Positions 1-9,716 of a stretch of DNA of 64,000 bases are shown one piece after another. The DNA is from Sphingomonas sp. GTDB taxonomy: Bacteria > Pseudomonadota > Alphaproteobacteria > Sphingomonadales > Sphingomonadaceae. The stretch is taken from NCBI RefSeq assembly GCF_024508665.1, contig NZ_JANINP010000007.1, positions 248,001-312,000 of the forward strand, given 5' to 3'. Within the stretch, counting starts at the first letter, position 1, and each line of letters starts with the position of its first letter. The notes below the pieces were generated by a model. The model did not search any database. It was not told where the DNA came from and worked only from the letters and a program-made list of their open reading frames with translations. A program made the translations under genes and the position numbers.

Positions 1-1526
1 TGCCCGAGGGCGAGGAACTGACGGTCTACAAGGCCGGCAATCGCCCGGACGCCTGGCTCGACATGTGCCGCGGCCCGCATCTCGCCTCGACGGGCAAGCT
101 CGATCCCAATGCGTTCAAGCTGACGCGCGTGTCGGGCGCCTATTGGCGCGGCGACCAGAATAACGCGATGCTCTCGCGCATCTACGGCACGGGCTGGCTT
201 AACAAGAAGCAACTCGATCAACACCTGTTCCGGCTGGAAGAGGCGGCCAAGCGCGATCATCGCAAGCTGGGGCAGGAGATGGACCTGTTCCACCTCCAGG
301 CCGAGGCGCACGGATCGGTGTTCTGGCACCCCAAGGGCTATATGATCTGGCGCGAGCTCGAGGCCTATATGCGTCGCGCGATCGACGCCGCGGGCTATCG
401 CGAGGTGAAGACGCCGCAGGTGATGGACGCGCGCCAGTGGGAGCAGTCCGGCCATTGGGGCAAATATCGCGAGAACATGTTCGTCATCCCCGACGAAGTG
501 CCCAACACCGAGGATGAGGGGCCGATCGTCTCCGACCATGCCGAGTGGATGGCGTTGAAGCCGATGAATTGCCCGGCGCACGTCCTGATCTTCCGCCAGG
601 GGATCAAGTCCTATCGCGACCTGCCGTTGCGCCTGTACGAAAATGGCTGCTGCCATCGCAACGAGCCGCACGGCGCATTGCATGGTCTGATGCGCGTGCG
701 TCAATTTACCCAGGACGATGCGCACATCTTCTGCCGCGAGGACCAGATCGTCGAGGAAGTGCAGGCCTTCTGCCGCCTCGCCGACCGCATCTATCGCGAC
801 TTCGGCTTCAAATATGCGATCAAACTGGCGCTTCGGCCCGACAACCGCTTCGGCACCGAGGAGATGTGGGACAAGGCGGAGGCCGAACTGCGCGACGCCG
901 TGGTCAGGGCCGGTCTCGCCAACGAGGAATATGGCTGGGAAGAGCTGCCCGGCGAGGGGGCGTTCTACGCGCCCAAGCTCGAATGGCATTTGACCGATGC
1001 GATCGGCCGGACGTGGCAGGTCGGCACGATCCAGTCGGACCGCGTGCTGCCCGAACGGCTCGACGCGAGCTATGTCGGGGAGGATGGCGAGCGCCATCGT
1101 CCGGTGATGCTCCATCGCGCCATCTTCGGGTCGTACGAGCGTTTCATCGGCATCCTGATCGAGCATTTCGCCGGCAAGCTGCCGGCATGGCTTGCACCGG
1201 TTCAGGCGGTGGTGGCGACGATCGTGTCGGACGCCGACGATTATGCGGTGCAGGTCGCGGCCGAGCTGCGCACGGCGGGGCTGCGGGTCGAGACCGATCT
1301 TCGCAACGAGAAGATCAACTACAAGGTGCGCGAGCACAGCCTGGCCAAGGTCCCGAATCTGCTGGTCGTAGGCAAGCGCGAGGCCGACGAAGGCACGGTC
1401 GCGCTGCGCCAGCTGGGCAGCGAGCGCCAGCAAGTGCTGACCCTGGCCGCGGCGGTCGAACAGCTCCAGCGCGAAGCGCTGGCGCCCGATCTGGCGATCG
1501 AAGCAGCGGTCGAGGCTCAGGGCTGA
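1..1526 (+). CDS. thrS: threonyl-tRNA synthetase, 5'-truncated by the window edge
   Basis: Ligates threonine to tRNA-Thr in the cytoplasm. The open frame runs from base 3 without a start, giving about 507 residues. Family members are about 650 residues long, so roughly the first 150 (the TGS domain and part of the editing domain) lie outside. The visible part begins near the end of the editing domain (WLDMCRGPH), continues into the class II catalytic core with MKPMNCPAH (zinc cysteine), [16 protein letters not shown] and [10 protein letters not shown], and ends with the anticodon-binding domain (from about [10 protein letters not shown] to [11 protein letters not shown]). Reading stays intact to TGA. 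In many bacteria infC follows directly; here a convergent porin-like gene separates them. Confidence 0.98.
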   Translation, partial: PEGEELTVYKAGNRPDAWLDMCRGPHLASTGKLDPNAFKLTRVSGAYWRGDQNNAMLSRIYGTGWLNKKQLDQHLFRLEEAAKRDHRKLGQEMDLFHLQAEAHGSVFWHPKGYMIWRELEAYMRRAIDAAGYREVKTPQVMDARQWEQSGHWGKYRENMFVIPDEVPNTEDEGPIVSDHAEWMALKPMNCPAHVLIFRQGIKSYRDLPLRLYENGCCHRNEPHGALHGLMRVRQFTQDDAHIFCREDQIVEEVQAFCRLADRIYRDFGFKYAIKLALRPDNRFGTEEMWDKAEAELRDAVVRAGLANEEYGWEELPGEGAFYAPKLEWHLTDAIGRTWQVGTIQSDRVLPERLDASYVGEDGERHRPVMLHRAIFGSYERFIGILIEHFAGKLPAWLAPVQAVVATIVSDADDYAVQVAAELRTAGLRVETDLRNEKINYKVREHSLAKVPNLLVVGKREADEGTVALRQLGSERQQVLTLAAAVEQLQREALAPDLAIEAAVEAQG

Positions 1527-1590
1527 GCGGGGCCGGCGGGCTGCATCGTCCGCCGCCCTGTTTCGCTACGGATGAATCGACGGACTCTTT

Positions 1591-1613
1591 CCCCCTCCCT
1601 GCAAGGGAGGGGG
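1591..1613. terminator. GC-rich hairpin between convergent thrS and porin genes
   Basis: A perfect 10-bp stem (CCCCCTCCCT / AGGGAGGGGG) with a GCA loop sits midway between two convergent stops. The plus strand has CTCTTT before it, but no long T-run follows, so a bidirectional terminator is inferred rather than proven. It also resembles one arm of the C-rich palindromes seen elsewhere in this window. Confidence 0.45.
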
Positions 1614-1622
1614 ATGGGCACC

Positions 1623-2438
1623 TCAGAACGCCGCGCTGACGGAGAACAAAGCGGTTGCCCCGGCGATCGACGAGCCATTCTTGGTCGACGAGAAATTGGG
1701 CTGCAAATATGCCGACCTTGCCTTGCTGATGTCGGTATCGACATAGGACACGCCGAGCGTCACCGGGCCGATCACATAGTCCAGCCCAAGCGACCAGTCG
1801 AAATACTCGCCGGTCGGCGTCACGCTGGTGCCGTTGGGGCCGAGCCCCGGATTGCCGTTGGAATGGCCGAGATGCGCCTTGGCGGTCAGCGGGGTCTTGG
1901 GAATGCCGACGCTGGCGTCGCCCCAAAGATAGAGATTGTCCTGCGACTGGCCGCGGCTTTGCGGCGTGTTGGAGAAATTGCCCAGCGCCTTCTGCTTCGG
2001 GGCATAAGCGACCCCTGCGAGCAGATTGGCCGGTCCGATCGTGGTGCCGAGTTTGACATAAGGCTCGGCGAAGTCGGTCGTGTCGGCGCCACCGGGATAC
2101 ATGTACCAGGTCAGCCCAATGTCGATTGTGGTGCCGCCGGCGATCGGCTTCTTGATCCCGGCGAACAGATCGAGTTCGAGATTGGCGCCGCCGAACGTCC
2201 CCCAGCCGGCAAGGTTCGATGCCCAGGCGCCCGCATAGACGCCGCTTTCGTGCGTGACGGTCACGCCGCCTTGCAGCGCGGCATGCTTGTCGGACTGCGA
2301 CACGCCGCGGAAACGATAGTCGGACACCAAGGCGACATTGGCCGACACGGTGACCGGCTTGGGCGGTTCTTCCTGCGCCGCGGCGGGCATGGCAGCCAGC
2401 AACGACGCCGCCGCGATGGCGGCGAGGCGATAGATCAT
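1623..2438 (-). CDS. TorF/Gcw_chp-family outer-membrane protein (putative porin)
   Basis: A 271-residue secreted protein. The N-terminus MIYRLAAIAAASLLAAMPAA is a Sec signal peptide cleaved near AAAQ. The mature part starts with VSANVALVSDYRFRGVSQS, a hallmark of the Gcw_chp (TIGR02001) family, and continues as alternating aromatic/polar beta-strand segments to a terminal phenylalanine (FSVSAAF), as expected for an outer-membrane beta-barrel. The ATG at 2438 is preceded by AGGGGAA at good spacing; the frame stays open further upstream, but that stretch is arginine-rich and not signal-like. The family is linked by annotation to porin-like uptake; the substrate is unknown. Confidence 0.85.
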   Translation of the reverse strand: MIYRLAAIAAASLLAAMPAAAQEEPPKPVTVSANVALVSDYRFRGVSQSDKHAALQGGVTVTHESGVYAGAWASNLAGWGTFGGANLELDLFAGIKKPIAGGTTIDIGLTWYMYPGGADTTDFAEPYVKLGTTIGPANLLAGVAYAPKQKALGNFSNTPQSRGQSQDNLYLWGDASVGIPKTPLTAKAHLGHSNGNPGLGPNGTSVTPTGEYFDWSLGLDYVIGPVTLGVSYVDTDISKARSAYLQPNFSSTKNGSSIAGATALFSVSAAF

Positions 2439-2712
2439 GGAACATTCCCCTGAACGATGAGGTGAACGTTCCTCCTGCGGCCGCCCGGCAGGGTCTTCTA
2501 TGGCGAGACCGAGTCCCGGCGGCGGCTCCTGACTATCGTGGCCGCATTGCCGCAATCGTGCGCGATCGTGAGGAAATGTTGCCGCCTGCCGGGGCCGCTT
2601 CGACCGCGAGCCGCCATTCGCGTGCATAAATGCCGACTTTTGCTGTCCCCGCTTTTAAATCCCTCGGCAAAATTCTATATCGGTGGCTTCACAACCCAAA
2701 GGAGCAGTACCT

Positions 2713-3258
2713 ATCCGTCCTCCCACGATGCGCCGACCAAACCAGGCGCCGCCGATGAACGGCCCCCGATTCAACGAATGGATCCAGTCGCCCAAGGTTC
2801 GAGTGATCGACCATGAAGGCGAAAATCTGGGCGTGATGTACACCAGAGAGGCGATGGAACAGGCGCAGAGCCTTGGCCTCGACCTTGTCGAAGTGTCGCC
2901 GAACGCCGATCCGCCCGTGGCCAAGTTCCTCGATGTCGGCAAGTTCAAGTACGAGGCGCAGAAAAAGGCCAACCTCGCTCGCAAGAGCCAGAAGACGCAG
3001 GAGATCAAGGAGATCAAGATGCGTCCGAACATCGACGATCATGACTATGATACGAAGATGAAGGCCATTCACAAGTTCATCGGCGAGGGCGACAAGGTCA
3101 AGGTGACGCTCCGTTTCCGCGGCCGCGAACTGAGCCACGGCCAGCTCGGCATGAATCTGCTCAAGCGCGTGCAGGAAGACACGGCCGAAGACGCGAAGGT
3201 CGAAAGCTATCCGCGCATGGAAGGCCGTCAGATGCTGATGGTGCTCTCGCCGAAATAA
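2713..3258 (+). CDS. infC: translation initiation factor IF-3, probable AUC start
   Basis: Binds the 30S subunit, prevents premature 50S joining and proofreads the start codon. From the start chosen here it is 181 residues: the N-domain ([14 protein letters not shown], then [18 protein letters not shown]), a lysine-rich linker ([26 protein letters not shown]) and the C-domain ([15 protein letters not shown] to MLMVLSPK). Three in-frame starts are possible: GTG 2683 and ATG 2728, neither with a Shine-Dalgarno, and ATC 2713, preceded by AAAGGAG (2698-2704) eight bases away. E. coli infC uses the rare AUU start for autoregulation, so the ATC is favoured by inference. Confidence 0.95.
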   Translation: MRPPTMRRPNQAPPMNGPRFNEWIQSPKVRVIDHEGENLGVMYTREAMEQAQSLGLDLVEVSPNADPPVAKFLDVGKFKYEAQKKANLARKSQKTQEIKEIKMRPNIDDHDYDTKMKAIHKFIGEGDKVKVTLRFRGRELSHGQLGMNLLKRVQEDTAEDAKVESYPRMEGRQMLMVLSPK

Positions 3259-3269
3259 GGCTCGGTGCA

Positions 3270-3474
3270 GCGGAATAGCGACGCTATTCCGCGCCCGGCA
3301 CTGAGCCCGGCCGGCGGCGCGCAAGCGCCGACCGACGGCGCGGATTTACTCCGCGCCGGCTCCGCTACCCAAAAAATACCGGCGTCATCCCGGCCTTGTG
3401 CCGGGCCCACTCTGCCGCAAGCGTGGAGCTTGAGCCTCTAATCCTCGCCAACCTGAACGGCGGATGCCGGGTGA
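3270..3474. repeat. intergenic palindromes downstream of infC
   Basis: The 238-bp gap between infC and bioA holds no gene. A perfect inverted repeat (GCGGAATAGCG-A-CGCTATTCCGC, 3270-3292) lies 11 bases after the infC stop and may act as a factor-independent or pausing hairpin, though no T-run follows. From 3384 to about 3474 there is a diverged copy of the 89-bp palindromic family (GTCATCCCGGCCTTGTGCCGGG ends), the least conserved copy in the window. Confidence 0.6.
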
Positions 3475-3496
3475 GGCTTAGAGGCAGAACGGCGCG

Positions 3497-4729
3497 TCAC
3501 ACCGCCGTGGCAATTGCATTGTATACTGTATCCAATTCCGCGTCGGATATGCAGTAGGGCGGCATCACATAAACCGTGTTGCCAAGCGGCCGGAGCAGCA
3601 CGTCCAACTCACGGAAATGCTTGAGCAATCTTGGGCCGATCGTCGCCAGATAGCCGCCGTCGGACACCGGCACGTCCATCGCCGCGATCGTCCCGATCCG
3701 CCGCTTTCCTGTCACTCCCTCGATCCCATCAAGCCGCGCCTGTTGCCGCGCGCCGAGATCGGCGATCCGCTCGAGCACCGGTTCGTCGCGCCAGATCTCC
3801 AGATTGGCGACCGCGGCCGCGCAGGCGATCGGGTTGGCGGTGTAGCTCGACGAGTGGAAGAACATCTTGGCGCGATCGTCGGACAGATGCGCATCGAAGA
3901 TCGGCTGCGTCGCCATCGTCACCGCAAGCGGCATGGCGCCGCCCGTCAGCCCTTTCGACAGGCACAGAATGTCGGGCACGACCCCGGCCTGTTCGCAGGC
4001 CAGCAACGTCCCGGTGCGGCCCCAGGCGGTCATCACTTCATCGGCGATGAACAGCACGTCGTGCCGCGCGCAGATCGCGCGCATCTCGGCCAATAGCTGC
4101 GCCGGATAGGTCAGCATGCCGCCGGCGCCGAGGATCAGCGGCTCGACGATGAACGCCGCGGGCCGCTCGCGGCATGCCGCTTCCAGCGCGTCGAGCGTCG
4201 CTTGTTCGTGCGCGGCCGCCGGAAAAGGAATGGTGCCGACATCGAATAGCAACGGCGCGTAGGCCCGATTGAACACGCCGCGCGCGCCGACCGACATCGC
4301 TCCGATCGTGTCGCCGTGATAGCTGTGCTCCATCACCAGGATGCGGTGGCGAGACTCGCCGCGATTGGTCCAGAACCCCAAGGCCATCTTGAGCGCGACC
4401 TCGACGCTGGTCGACCCGCTGTCCGAATAGAAGACGTGGGTGAGGGCGGGCGGCATGATCGCGGTCAGCCCGCGCGCGAGCGTCTCGGCGGGCTCGTGCG
4501 TCCAGCCGGCATAGATGATCTGGTCGAGCTTTTGCGTCTGCGTGGCGATCGCCGCCATGATGCGCGGATGGCAATGGCCGTGCGTGGTCACCCACCAGGA
4601 CGAGATCGCGTCGATCACGCGCCGGCCATCGGCGGTGTGGAGCACTGCGCCCTCGGCGTGCGTCACCAGCGGGATCGGTTCGCCGAGCCCGTGCTGGGTA
4701 AAGGGATGCCAGACCGGGGAAGCGCTCAT
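3497..4729 (-). CDS. bioA: adenosylmethionine-8-amino-7-oxononanoate aminotransferase
   Basis: Transfers an amino group from S-adenosylmethionine to 7-keto-8-aminopelargonic acid, the penultimate step before dethiobiotin formation. The protein is 410 residues, a normal length. Visible class III aminotransferase features are [13 protein letters not shown] (44-55), [13 protein letters not shown] (103-115), [12 protein letters not shown] (135-146), FIADEV with the cofactor-orienting Asp near 230, and LSKGLTGG with the PLP lysine near 259. The start overlaps the bioD stop (ATGA, 4726-4729), so it is the last gene of a coupled VOC-bioF-bioD-bioA unit. Confidence 0.97.
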   Translation of the reverse strand: MSASPVWHPFTQHGLGEPIPLVTHAEGAVLHTADGRRVIDAISSWWVTTHGHCHPRIMAAIATQTQKLDQIIYAGWTHEPAETLARGLTAIMPPALTHVFYSDSGSTSVEVALKMALGFWTNRGESRHRILVMEHSYHGDTIGAMSVGARGVFNRAYAPLLFDVGTIPFPAAAHEQATLDALEAACRERPAAFIVEPLILGAGGMLTYPAQLLAEMRAICARHDVLFIADEVMTAWGRTGTLLACEQAGVVPDILCLSKGLTGGAMPLAVTMATQPIFDAHLSDDRAKMFFHSSSYTANPIACAAAVANLEIWRDEPVLERIADLGARQQARLDGIEGVTGKRRIGTIAAMDVPVSDGGYLATIGPRLLKHFRELDVLLRPLGNTVYVMPPYCISDAELDTVYNAIATAV

Positions 4730-5349
4730 CGAAAATCGGCCAGATCGAAATTGGCGGCGAAGGCAGCGGCAAGCGTCGCGGGTTCGAGGGGCGACACGAT
4801 CGGCAGGCGGCCGAGGCGCTTGACCTTGCCCATCGCCGCGATCGTCGCCTCGCTATCCTCCACCGCATCGCCGACAAAGGCGATGCCGCGGATATCGACG
4901 CCGCGCGCGCGCAGCGCTTCGATCGCGGCTAGGCTGTGGCTGATCGTGCCGAGCGACGTCGCCGCGACGAGCACGACCGGCAACCCCCAGCGCGCCATTA
5001 CGTCCGCGAAGGTCGTCTGCCGCGTGAAGGGCACCAGCACGCCGCCGGCGCCTTCGACTACCAGCGATCTGTCGCATTGCGGTGGTTCGAGCGCCTCGAC
5101 ATCGATCGTCACGCCGTCGATCTCCGCTGCGCGGTGCGGCGAGCAGGGGGTGGTCAGGCGATAGGCCTCGGATAGCAGGCGATCGGCGGGCAGCCCCGAC
5201 AATCGTCCGACCCGCTCCAGGTCGCTGCCGTCGTCGAGCCCGGCCTGGACCGGCTTCCAGTAACAACCGTCGAGCGCGGCGGTCAGCGCGGCGGCGAACA
5301 CGGTCTTGCCGATATCGGTGCCCGTGGCGGTGATGACGATTGCAGTCAC
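4726..5349 (-). CDS. bioD: ATP-dependent dethiobiotin synthetase
   Basis: Closes the ureido ring of dethiobiotin from 7,8-diaminopelargonic acid, CO2 and ATP. It has 207 residues with the P-loop-like GTDIGKT at 10-16, the substrate lysine in YWKPVQAG, and [11 protein letters not shown] around 97-107. The start is GTG at 5349, overlapping the bioF TGA in a GTGA junction, and the stop overlaps the bioA ATG. This gives translational coupling on both sides. Confidence 0.96.
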   Translation of the reverse strand: MTAIVITATGTDIGKTVFAAALTAALDGCYWKPVQAGLDDGSDLERVGRLSGLPADRLLSEAYRLTTPCSPHRAAEIDGVTIDVEALEPPQCDRSLVVEGAGGVLVPFTRQTTFADVMARWGLPVVLVAATSLGTISHSLAAIEALRARGVDIRGIAFVGDAVEDSEATIAAMGKVKRLGRLPIVSPLEPATLAAAFAANFDLADFR

Positions 5350-6497
5350 AATTCCTCTTTCAGCGCATCGGCGAGCGCATCGATCGTCGCGGCGTCGATA
5401 TTGAGCGTGATCGACAGCCGCAGGCGTGCGGTGCCGACGGGAACGGTCGGCGGGCGGATGCCGCGAACGTCGAACCCCTGTGCCTGCAGGCGCGCGGCAA
5501 TCTCCATCGTCCGTGCGTCATCGCCGATAATCACCGGCATGATCGGCGATCCGCTGGCCAGCGCGCCGAGCGGGACGAGGCGATCATGGGCGTGGCGCAC
5601 CAGACTATCGAGCCTGGCGATCCGCTCCTGCTCGCGCGCGAGCAAAGCGAGGCTGCCGCGCACCGCCGCTGCCATCAATGGGGAGGGCGCGGTCGAAAAG
5701 ATGAAACCACGCGCTCGATTGATCAGGATGTCGCACACCGCGCGCGAGGCGCAGACCAGCGCGCCTTCTGCGCCCAGCGCCTTGCCGCAGGTCCGCAAGG
5801 TGATGAGGTTGTCCCGACCTTCCCATTCGGCCGCCAACCCGCGCCCGGCCAGCCCGAACACACCGGTTGCATGCGCCTCATCTACGATCAGTACGGCGTC
5901 CTCACGATCGGCGATCGCCATCAGATCGGCGAGTGGGGCGCGGTCGCCGTCCATCGAATAGAGGCTCTCGACCGCGATCCACGGCCGGCCCAGGCCGCCC
6001 TCGCGGCGCCATCGAGCGATCGCATCGGCGACGGCATCGGCGTCATTGTGCCTGGCCGAGACGCGCGCGGCGCGGCCGAGCCGCATACCGTCATGCGCGC
6101 TGGCGTGGATCAACTCGTCATATATGACTAAGTCGTCGGCGCCGGGCAGTGCTGCGAACAACCCGCCATTGGCGGCGAAGCCGGTGCTGAAATACAGCGT
6201 CGCCTCGCTGCCGAACCACCGCGCCGCCTCTGCCTCGAGCGCTTCATGCTCGTCATGATTGCCGCGCAAGAGGCGCGATCCGCCCGCGCCGATCGGCACG
6301 CCGCGCGCCAGCGCATCGGCGACGATCGCCCGCATTTCGGGCGAGCCGGCAAGCGCGAGATAATCGTTCGAGGCGAAGTCGCGGCCGGTCCGCGCCGCCA
6401 GCGCGCGCCGGCGGTGGCGGCCGGTCAGTGCGTAGAGATCGTCTTGGAGCTTTGCCTGGAACGCCGCGCCGGGCGGAACGGGGTCGGATCGACTCAA
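5346..6497 (-). CDS. bioF: 8-amino-7-oxononanoate synthase (TTG start)
   Basis: PLP enzyme that condenses pimeloyl-ACP/CoA with alanine. From the TTG at 6497 it is 383 residues, the usual length. This TTG overlaps the TGA of the upstream VOC gene (TTGA) and follows GGGAAG at about 8 bases; the much longer open frame beyond it only shadows the VOC gene. Visible features are [14 protein letters not shown] (41-55), [17 protein letters not shown], the cofactor-binding [11 protein letters not shown] and the PLP lysine region [14 protein letters not shown]. No bioB or bioC is in the window, so the pathway is completed elsewhere. Confidence 0.96.
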   Translation of the reverse strand: MSRSDPVPPGAAFQAKLQDDLYALTGRHRRRALAARTGRDFASNDYLALAGSPEMRAIVADALARGVPIGAGGSRLLRGNHDEHEALEAEAARWFGSEATLYFSTGFAANGGLFAALPGADDLVIYDELIHASAHDGMRLGRAARVSARHNDADAVADAIARWRREGGLGRPWIAVESLYSMDGDRAPLADLMAIADREDAVLIVDEAHATGVFGLAGRGLAAEWEGRDNLITLRTCGKALGAEGALVCASRAVCDILINRARGFIFSTAPSPLMAAAVRGSLALLAREQERIARLDSLVRHAHDRLVPLGALASGSPIMPVIIGDDARTMEIAARLQAQGFDVRGIRPPTVPVGTARLRLSITLNIDAATIDALADALKEEL

Positions 6498-6874
6498 GCC
6501 GGCGCTTCCCACAATTCGATCGGGTTGCCCTCCGGATCGTGGATGCGCGCGAACTGGCCGGTTTCGGGCGAGTTCCATTCGGGCTTGATGATCACGTCGA
6601 TCCCGCTGGCGTTCAATTGCTCGAGCAGGCCATCGAGGTCGCGCACGCGCAGGTTGAGCATGTACTGGCGGTCGCTCGGCCAATAATCGGTGTCCGCCTT
6701 GAACGGCGAGAAGATCAACGGCCCGCCCTGGATCGTCCAGCTCCACTCGTCGCCCGGACCGGTATCTTCGGCCGCGCAGCCGGCACCGATGCCGAGATTC
6801 TCGCGATACCATGCGTTGAGCGCGTCGGGATCCTTCGCGCGGAAGAATATTCCGCCAATTCCGAGTACCGGCAT
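6494..6874 (-). CDS. VOC (glyoxalase/bleomycin-resistance fold) family protein
   Basis: A 126-residue single-module VOC protein with beta-alpha-beta-beta-beta architecture: GIGGIFFRAKDPDALNAWYR at the start and ARIHDPEGNPIELWE at the end, where the glutamate is the usual metal ligand. The substrate cannot be told from the sequence. It sits between glnD (14-base gap) and bioF (TTGA overlap), so it is probably cotranscribed, but there is no obvious link to biotin or nitrogen control. Confidence 0.9.
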   Translation of the reverse strand: MPVLGIGGIFFRAKDPDALNAWYRENLGIGAGCAAEDTGPGDEWSWTIQGGPLIFSPFKADTDYWPSDRQYMLNLRVRDLDGLLEQLNASGIDVIIKPEWNSPETGQFARIHDPEGNPIELWEAPA

Positions 6875-6888
6875 TGCATTCTCCTCTG

Positions 6889-9636
6889 TCAGGCCGCCTG
6901 CGCGGCCATTTCACCCATTGCGGCATCGACCAGCCGGCGTTCGAGCGCCTTGACCCGTGCCGGCGCCTCGATCTTGTCGCCGGTCAGGTCAGTCACGTAG
7001 AAAGTGTCGACGGCGCGTTCGCCATAGGTCGCGACATGCGCCGAGTGGATCGTCACTTTCGACTGGAACAGCGCCTGGGCAAGCTGATGCAGCAGGGCCG
7101 GGCGATCGCGCGCATTGACCTCGATCACCGTGAAGCGGTTCGACGCATGGTTGTCGACGAAGGCCGCGGGATTGATGTCGAATGCCTCTGCGCGCGGCCG
7201 CGGCGGCGGTTTCGCCTTGAGCCGGTCGCTCAGCTTGTTGCGATTGGCCAGCGCATCCTCGATCGCGCGCCGCAACCGGGCCAGCTGCGCGGTGTCGTCG
7301 AATGGCCGGCCGAGCGGATCCTGGACCAGGAAATTGTCGATCGCCATGCCGTCGCGCGTCGTATGGATCCGCGCGTCGATGATATTGCCGCCCGCCACGC
7401 TGATCGCGCCGGCGATGCGATAGAATAGGCCGGGATGGTCGGCGGCATAGATCGTGACCAACGTCGCGCCGCGATCGGTATCGACCTGGCTGGCGATCGA
7501 CAGCGGCTGGTCGCCTGCCTCGGCCATCAGCTTCAGATTGGCGATCAGCGCGTGGTCTGGTTCAGCCACCCAATAGGATTCGGGCAGGCGCTTGACGATC
7601 GACGCGAAGGTCCGGTCATCCCAGCCGAGCGCGGCGGCGACTGCTTGCTGCTTGGCGGCGACACGCTCGCTGCGTCCCTTCTGCTTGTGGCCGAGCCGCA
7701 GCACTTCCTCCGCCGCGTCGTAGAGATCGGTGAGAAGCTGGCGTTTCCAGCCATTCCACACGCCGGGGCCGACGGCGCGGATATCGACCACGGTCAAGGT
7801 CAAGAGCAAGCGCAGCCGCTCCGGACTTTGCACCACCTCGCAGAAATCGAGGATCGTCTTGAAGTCCGACAGGTCGCGCTTGAACGCAGTCGCGGACATT
7901 AGCAGGTGATAGCGGACCAGCCAGGCCACTGTCTCGGTCTCGGCCGCGGTCATCCCGAAGCGCGGGCAGAGCCGCTGCGCGACTTCCGCGCCGAGCACCG
8001 AATGGTCGCCGCCACGCCCCTTGGCGATATCGTGCAGCAAGACCGCGACATACAGCACGCGCCGCGAGGCGATCTGTTTCATGATCGCATGGCTGAGCGG
8101 ATGATCGTCGCTGAGCTCGCCGCGCTCGATCCGGCTCAACAGTCCGATCGCGTGGATGGTGTGCTCGTCGACGGTGTAGTGATGATACATGTCGAACTGC
8201 ATCTGCGCGACGACGCGGCCGAAATCGGGAACGAAGCGGCCGAACACGCCGGCCTCGTTCATCCAGCGCAGGGTGACTTCGGGGTTGTTGCGACTGGTCA
8301 GGACTTCGAGGAACAGAGCGTTGGCCTCGGGATCGCGGCGGATGTCGTCGACCAGCTTCGCGTCTCGCGCGGCGGCGCGCATCGCAAGGGGATGGATCTC
8401 CAGACCATGGCGGTCGGCGAGCACGAAGATTTCGATCAGTCGGCTTGGTTTCTGGACGAAGAAATCGTCGCTGGGCAGCGCGAGCCGGCCGCGATCGAGC
8501 ACGAAGCCGTGGAGTTTGCTCGGCCGGCGCCGCAGCACTGGCAGGCCGAAGCGCCGGCCGCGCGCGGCGAATTTGTCGTCGAGATGCGCCAGGAAGACCC
8601 CAGTCAGGTCGCCTACCGCTTTCGCCTGGAGGAAATAGTAATGCATGAAGCGCTCGACCTTGGACTTGCCGGGTCGGTCGGCGAAGCGCATCCGCTCGGC
8701 GATCTCGCGCTGCATGTCGAAGGTCAGGCGGTCTTCCGCGCGTCGCGATAGCGAATGGAGGTGGCAGCGCACTGCCCAAAGGAAATTGTCGGCGCGGTGG
8801 AACTGCGCATATTCGGCACGGGTGAACAGCCCCACATCGACCAGTTGCGACGCAGTCTGGACGTTATAGGCATATTTGCCGATCCAGAAGAGCGCGTGGA
8901 GGTCACGCAGCCCGCCTTTGCCTTCCTTGACATTGGGTTCGACGACATAGCGCGTGTCCCCCATGCGTTTGTGGCGCAAGTCGCGCTCGGCGAGTTTTTC
9001 GGTGATGAACACGCGCGCGGTGTCCGACTGGACTTCCGCCTTGAAGCGCCGCGCCGCCTCATCGTAGAGGTCCTGATCACCCCAGACGTAGCGCGCCTCG
9101 AGCAAAGCGGTGCGGACCGTGACGTCGCCCTTTGCCTGACGCACCATGTCGTCGAGGCTGCGGGTCGACTGACCGACCTTCAGCCCCAGGTCCCACAAGG
9201 CGTAGAGCATCGATTCGACGACCTGTTCGTGCCAGGGCGTTTCCTTCCATGGCGTCAGGAAGCCGATATCGACGTCGGAATGCGGGGCCATCTCGCCGCG
9301 GCCATAGCCACCGACCGCGATCAGCGTCAGACGTTCGGCGGCGGTGGGATTGCTCAGCCGATAGAGCCGCTCGACGGTGAAATCGTAGAGGAGGCGCAGG
9401 ATCTGGTCGATCAAGAACGCTTGGCTCGCGGCGATTTCCAGGCCCCGCGACGGATGTTCGATCAACCGGCGCTCGATCTCGGCGCGGCCCGATTGCAGCG
9501 CCTGTTTGAGCAAAGCGGTTGCCGCCTGGCGGAGCTTGGTACGGTCGTCCCCCTCCAAAGCCTTGAGCGCATCGGCCAATAAGCGGCGGTCGATGATCGC
9601 GCGGCGGTGGGGCAGGCTGTCGAAGCGTGCGGGCAT
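6889..9636 (-). CDS. glnD: [protein-PII] uridylyltransferase/uridylyl-removing enzyme
   Basis: Senses glutamine and adds or removes UMP on PII proteins to control nitrogen assimilation. The 915 residues show the full domain order: a nucleotidyltransferase domain with GGYGRGEMAPHSDVD (109-123), a PII-uridylyltransferase middle domain (RRFGLPVLRRRPSKLHGFV), an HD hydrolase domain with LLHDIAKGRGGDHS (about 525-540), and two C-terminal ACT domains (VTIYAADHPGLFYRIAGAIS and VIEVNARDRPALLHQLAQAL) that bind glutamine. It is the first gene of a minus-strand run ending in bioFDA. Confidence 0.98.
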   Translation of the reverse strand: MPARFDSLPHRRAIIDRRLLADALKALEGDDRTKLRQAATALLKQALQSGRAEIERRLIEHPSRGLEIAASQAFLIDQILRLLYDFTVERLYRLSNPTAAERLTLIAVGGYGRGEMAPHSDVDIGFLTPWKETPWHEQVVESMLYALWDLGLKVGQSTRSLDDMVRQAKGDVTVRTALLEARYVWGDQDLYDEAARRFKAEVQSDTARVFITEKLAERDLRHKRMGDTRYVVEPNVKEGKGGLRDLHALFWIGKYAYNVQTASQLVDVGLFTRAEYAQFHRADNFLWAVRCHLHSLSRRAEDRLTFDMQREIAERMRFADRPGKSKVERFMHYYFLQAKAVGDLTGVFLAHLDDKFAARGRRFGLPVLRRRPSKLHGFVLDRGRLALPSDDFFVQKPSRLIEIFVLADRHGLEIHPLAMRAAARDAKLVDDIRRDPEANALFLEVLTSRNNPEVTLRWMNEAGVFGRFVPDFGRVVAQMQFDMYHHYTVDEHTIHAIGLLSRIERGELSDDHPLSHAIMKQIASRRVLYVAVLLHDIAKGRGGDHSVLGAEVAQRLCPRFGMTAAETETVAWLVRYHLLMSATAFKRDLSDFKTILDFCEVVQSPERLRLLLTLTVVDIRAVGPGVWNGWKRQLLTDLYDAAEEVLRLGHKQKGRSERVAAKQQAVAAALGWDDRTFASIVKRLPESYWVAEPDHALIANLKLMAEAGDQPLSIASQVDTDRGATLVTIYAADHPGLFYRIAGAISVAGGNIIDARIHTTRDGMAIDNFLVQDPLGRPFDDTAQLARLRRAIEDALANRNKLSDRLKAKPPPRPRAEAFDINPAAFVDNHASNRFTVIEVNARDRPALLHQLAQALFQSKVTIHSAHVATYGERAVDTFYVTDLTGDKIEAPARVKALERRLVDAAMGEMAAQAA

Positions 9637-9716
9637 GACCCGCCGATAGTCGCGAACGCGGGCGGCGTCACGCGCGGTTTAATTGCTCGGAATGCGTTTC
9701 AGCGAAGCCGAAACCT

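Noticed and set aside
3384-3496. Terminator for infC or bioA
   Set aside because: Hairpins are present, but no run of T follows on either strand; better explained as a diverged palindromic repeat.
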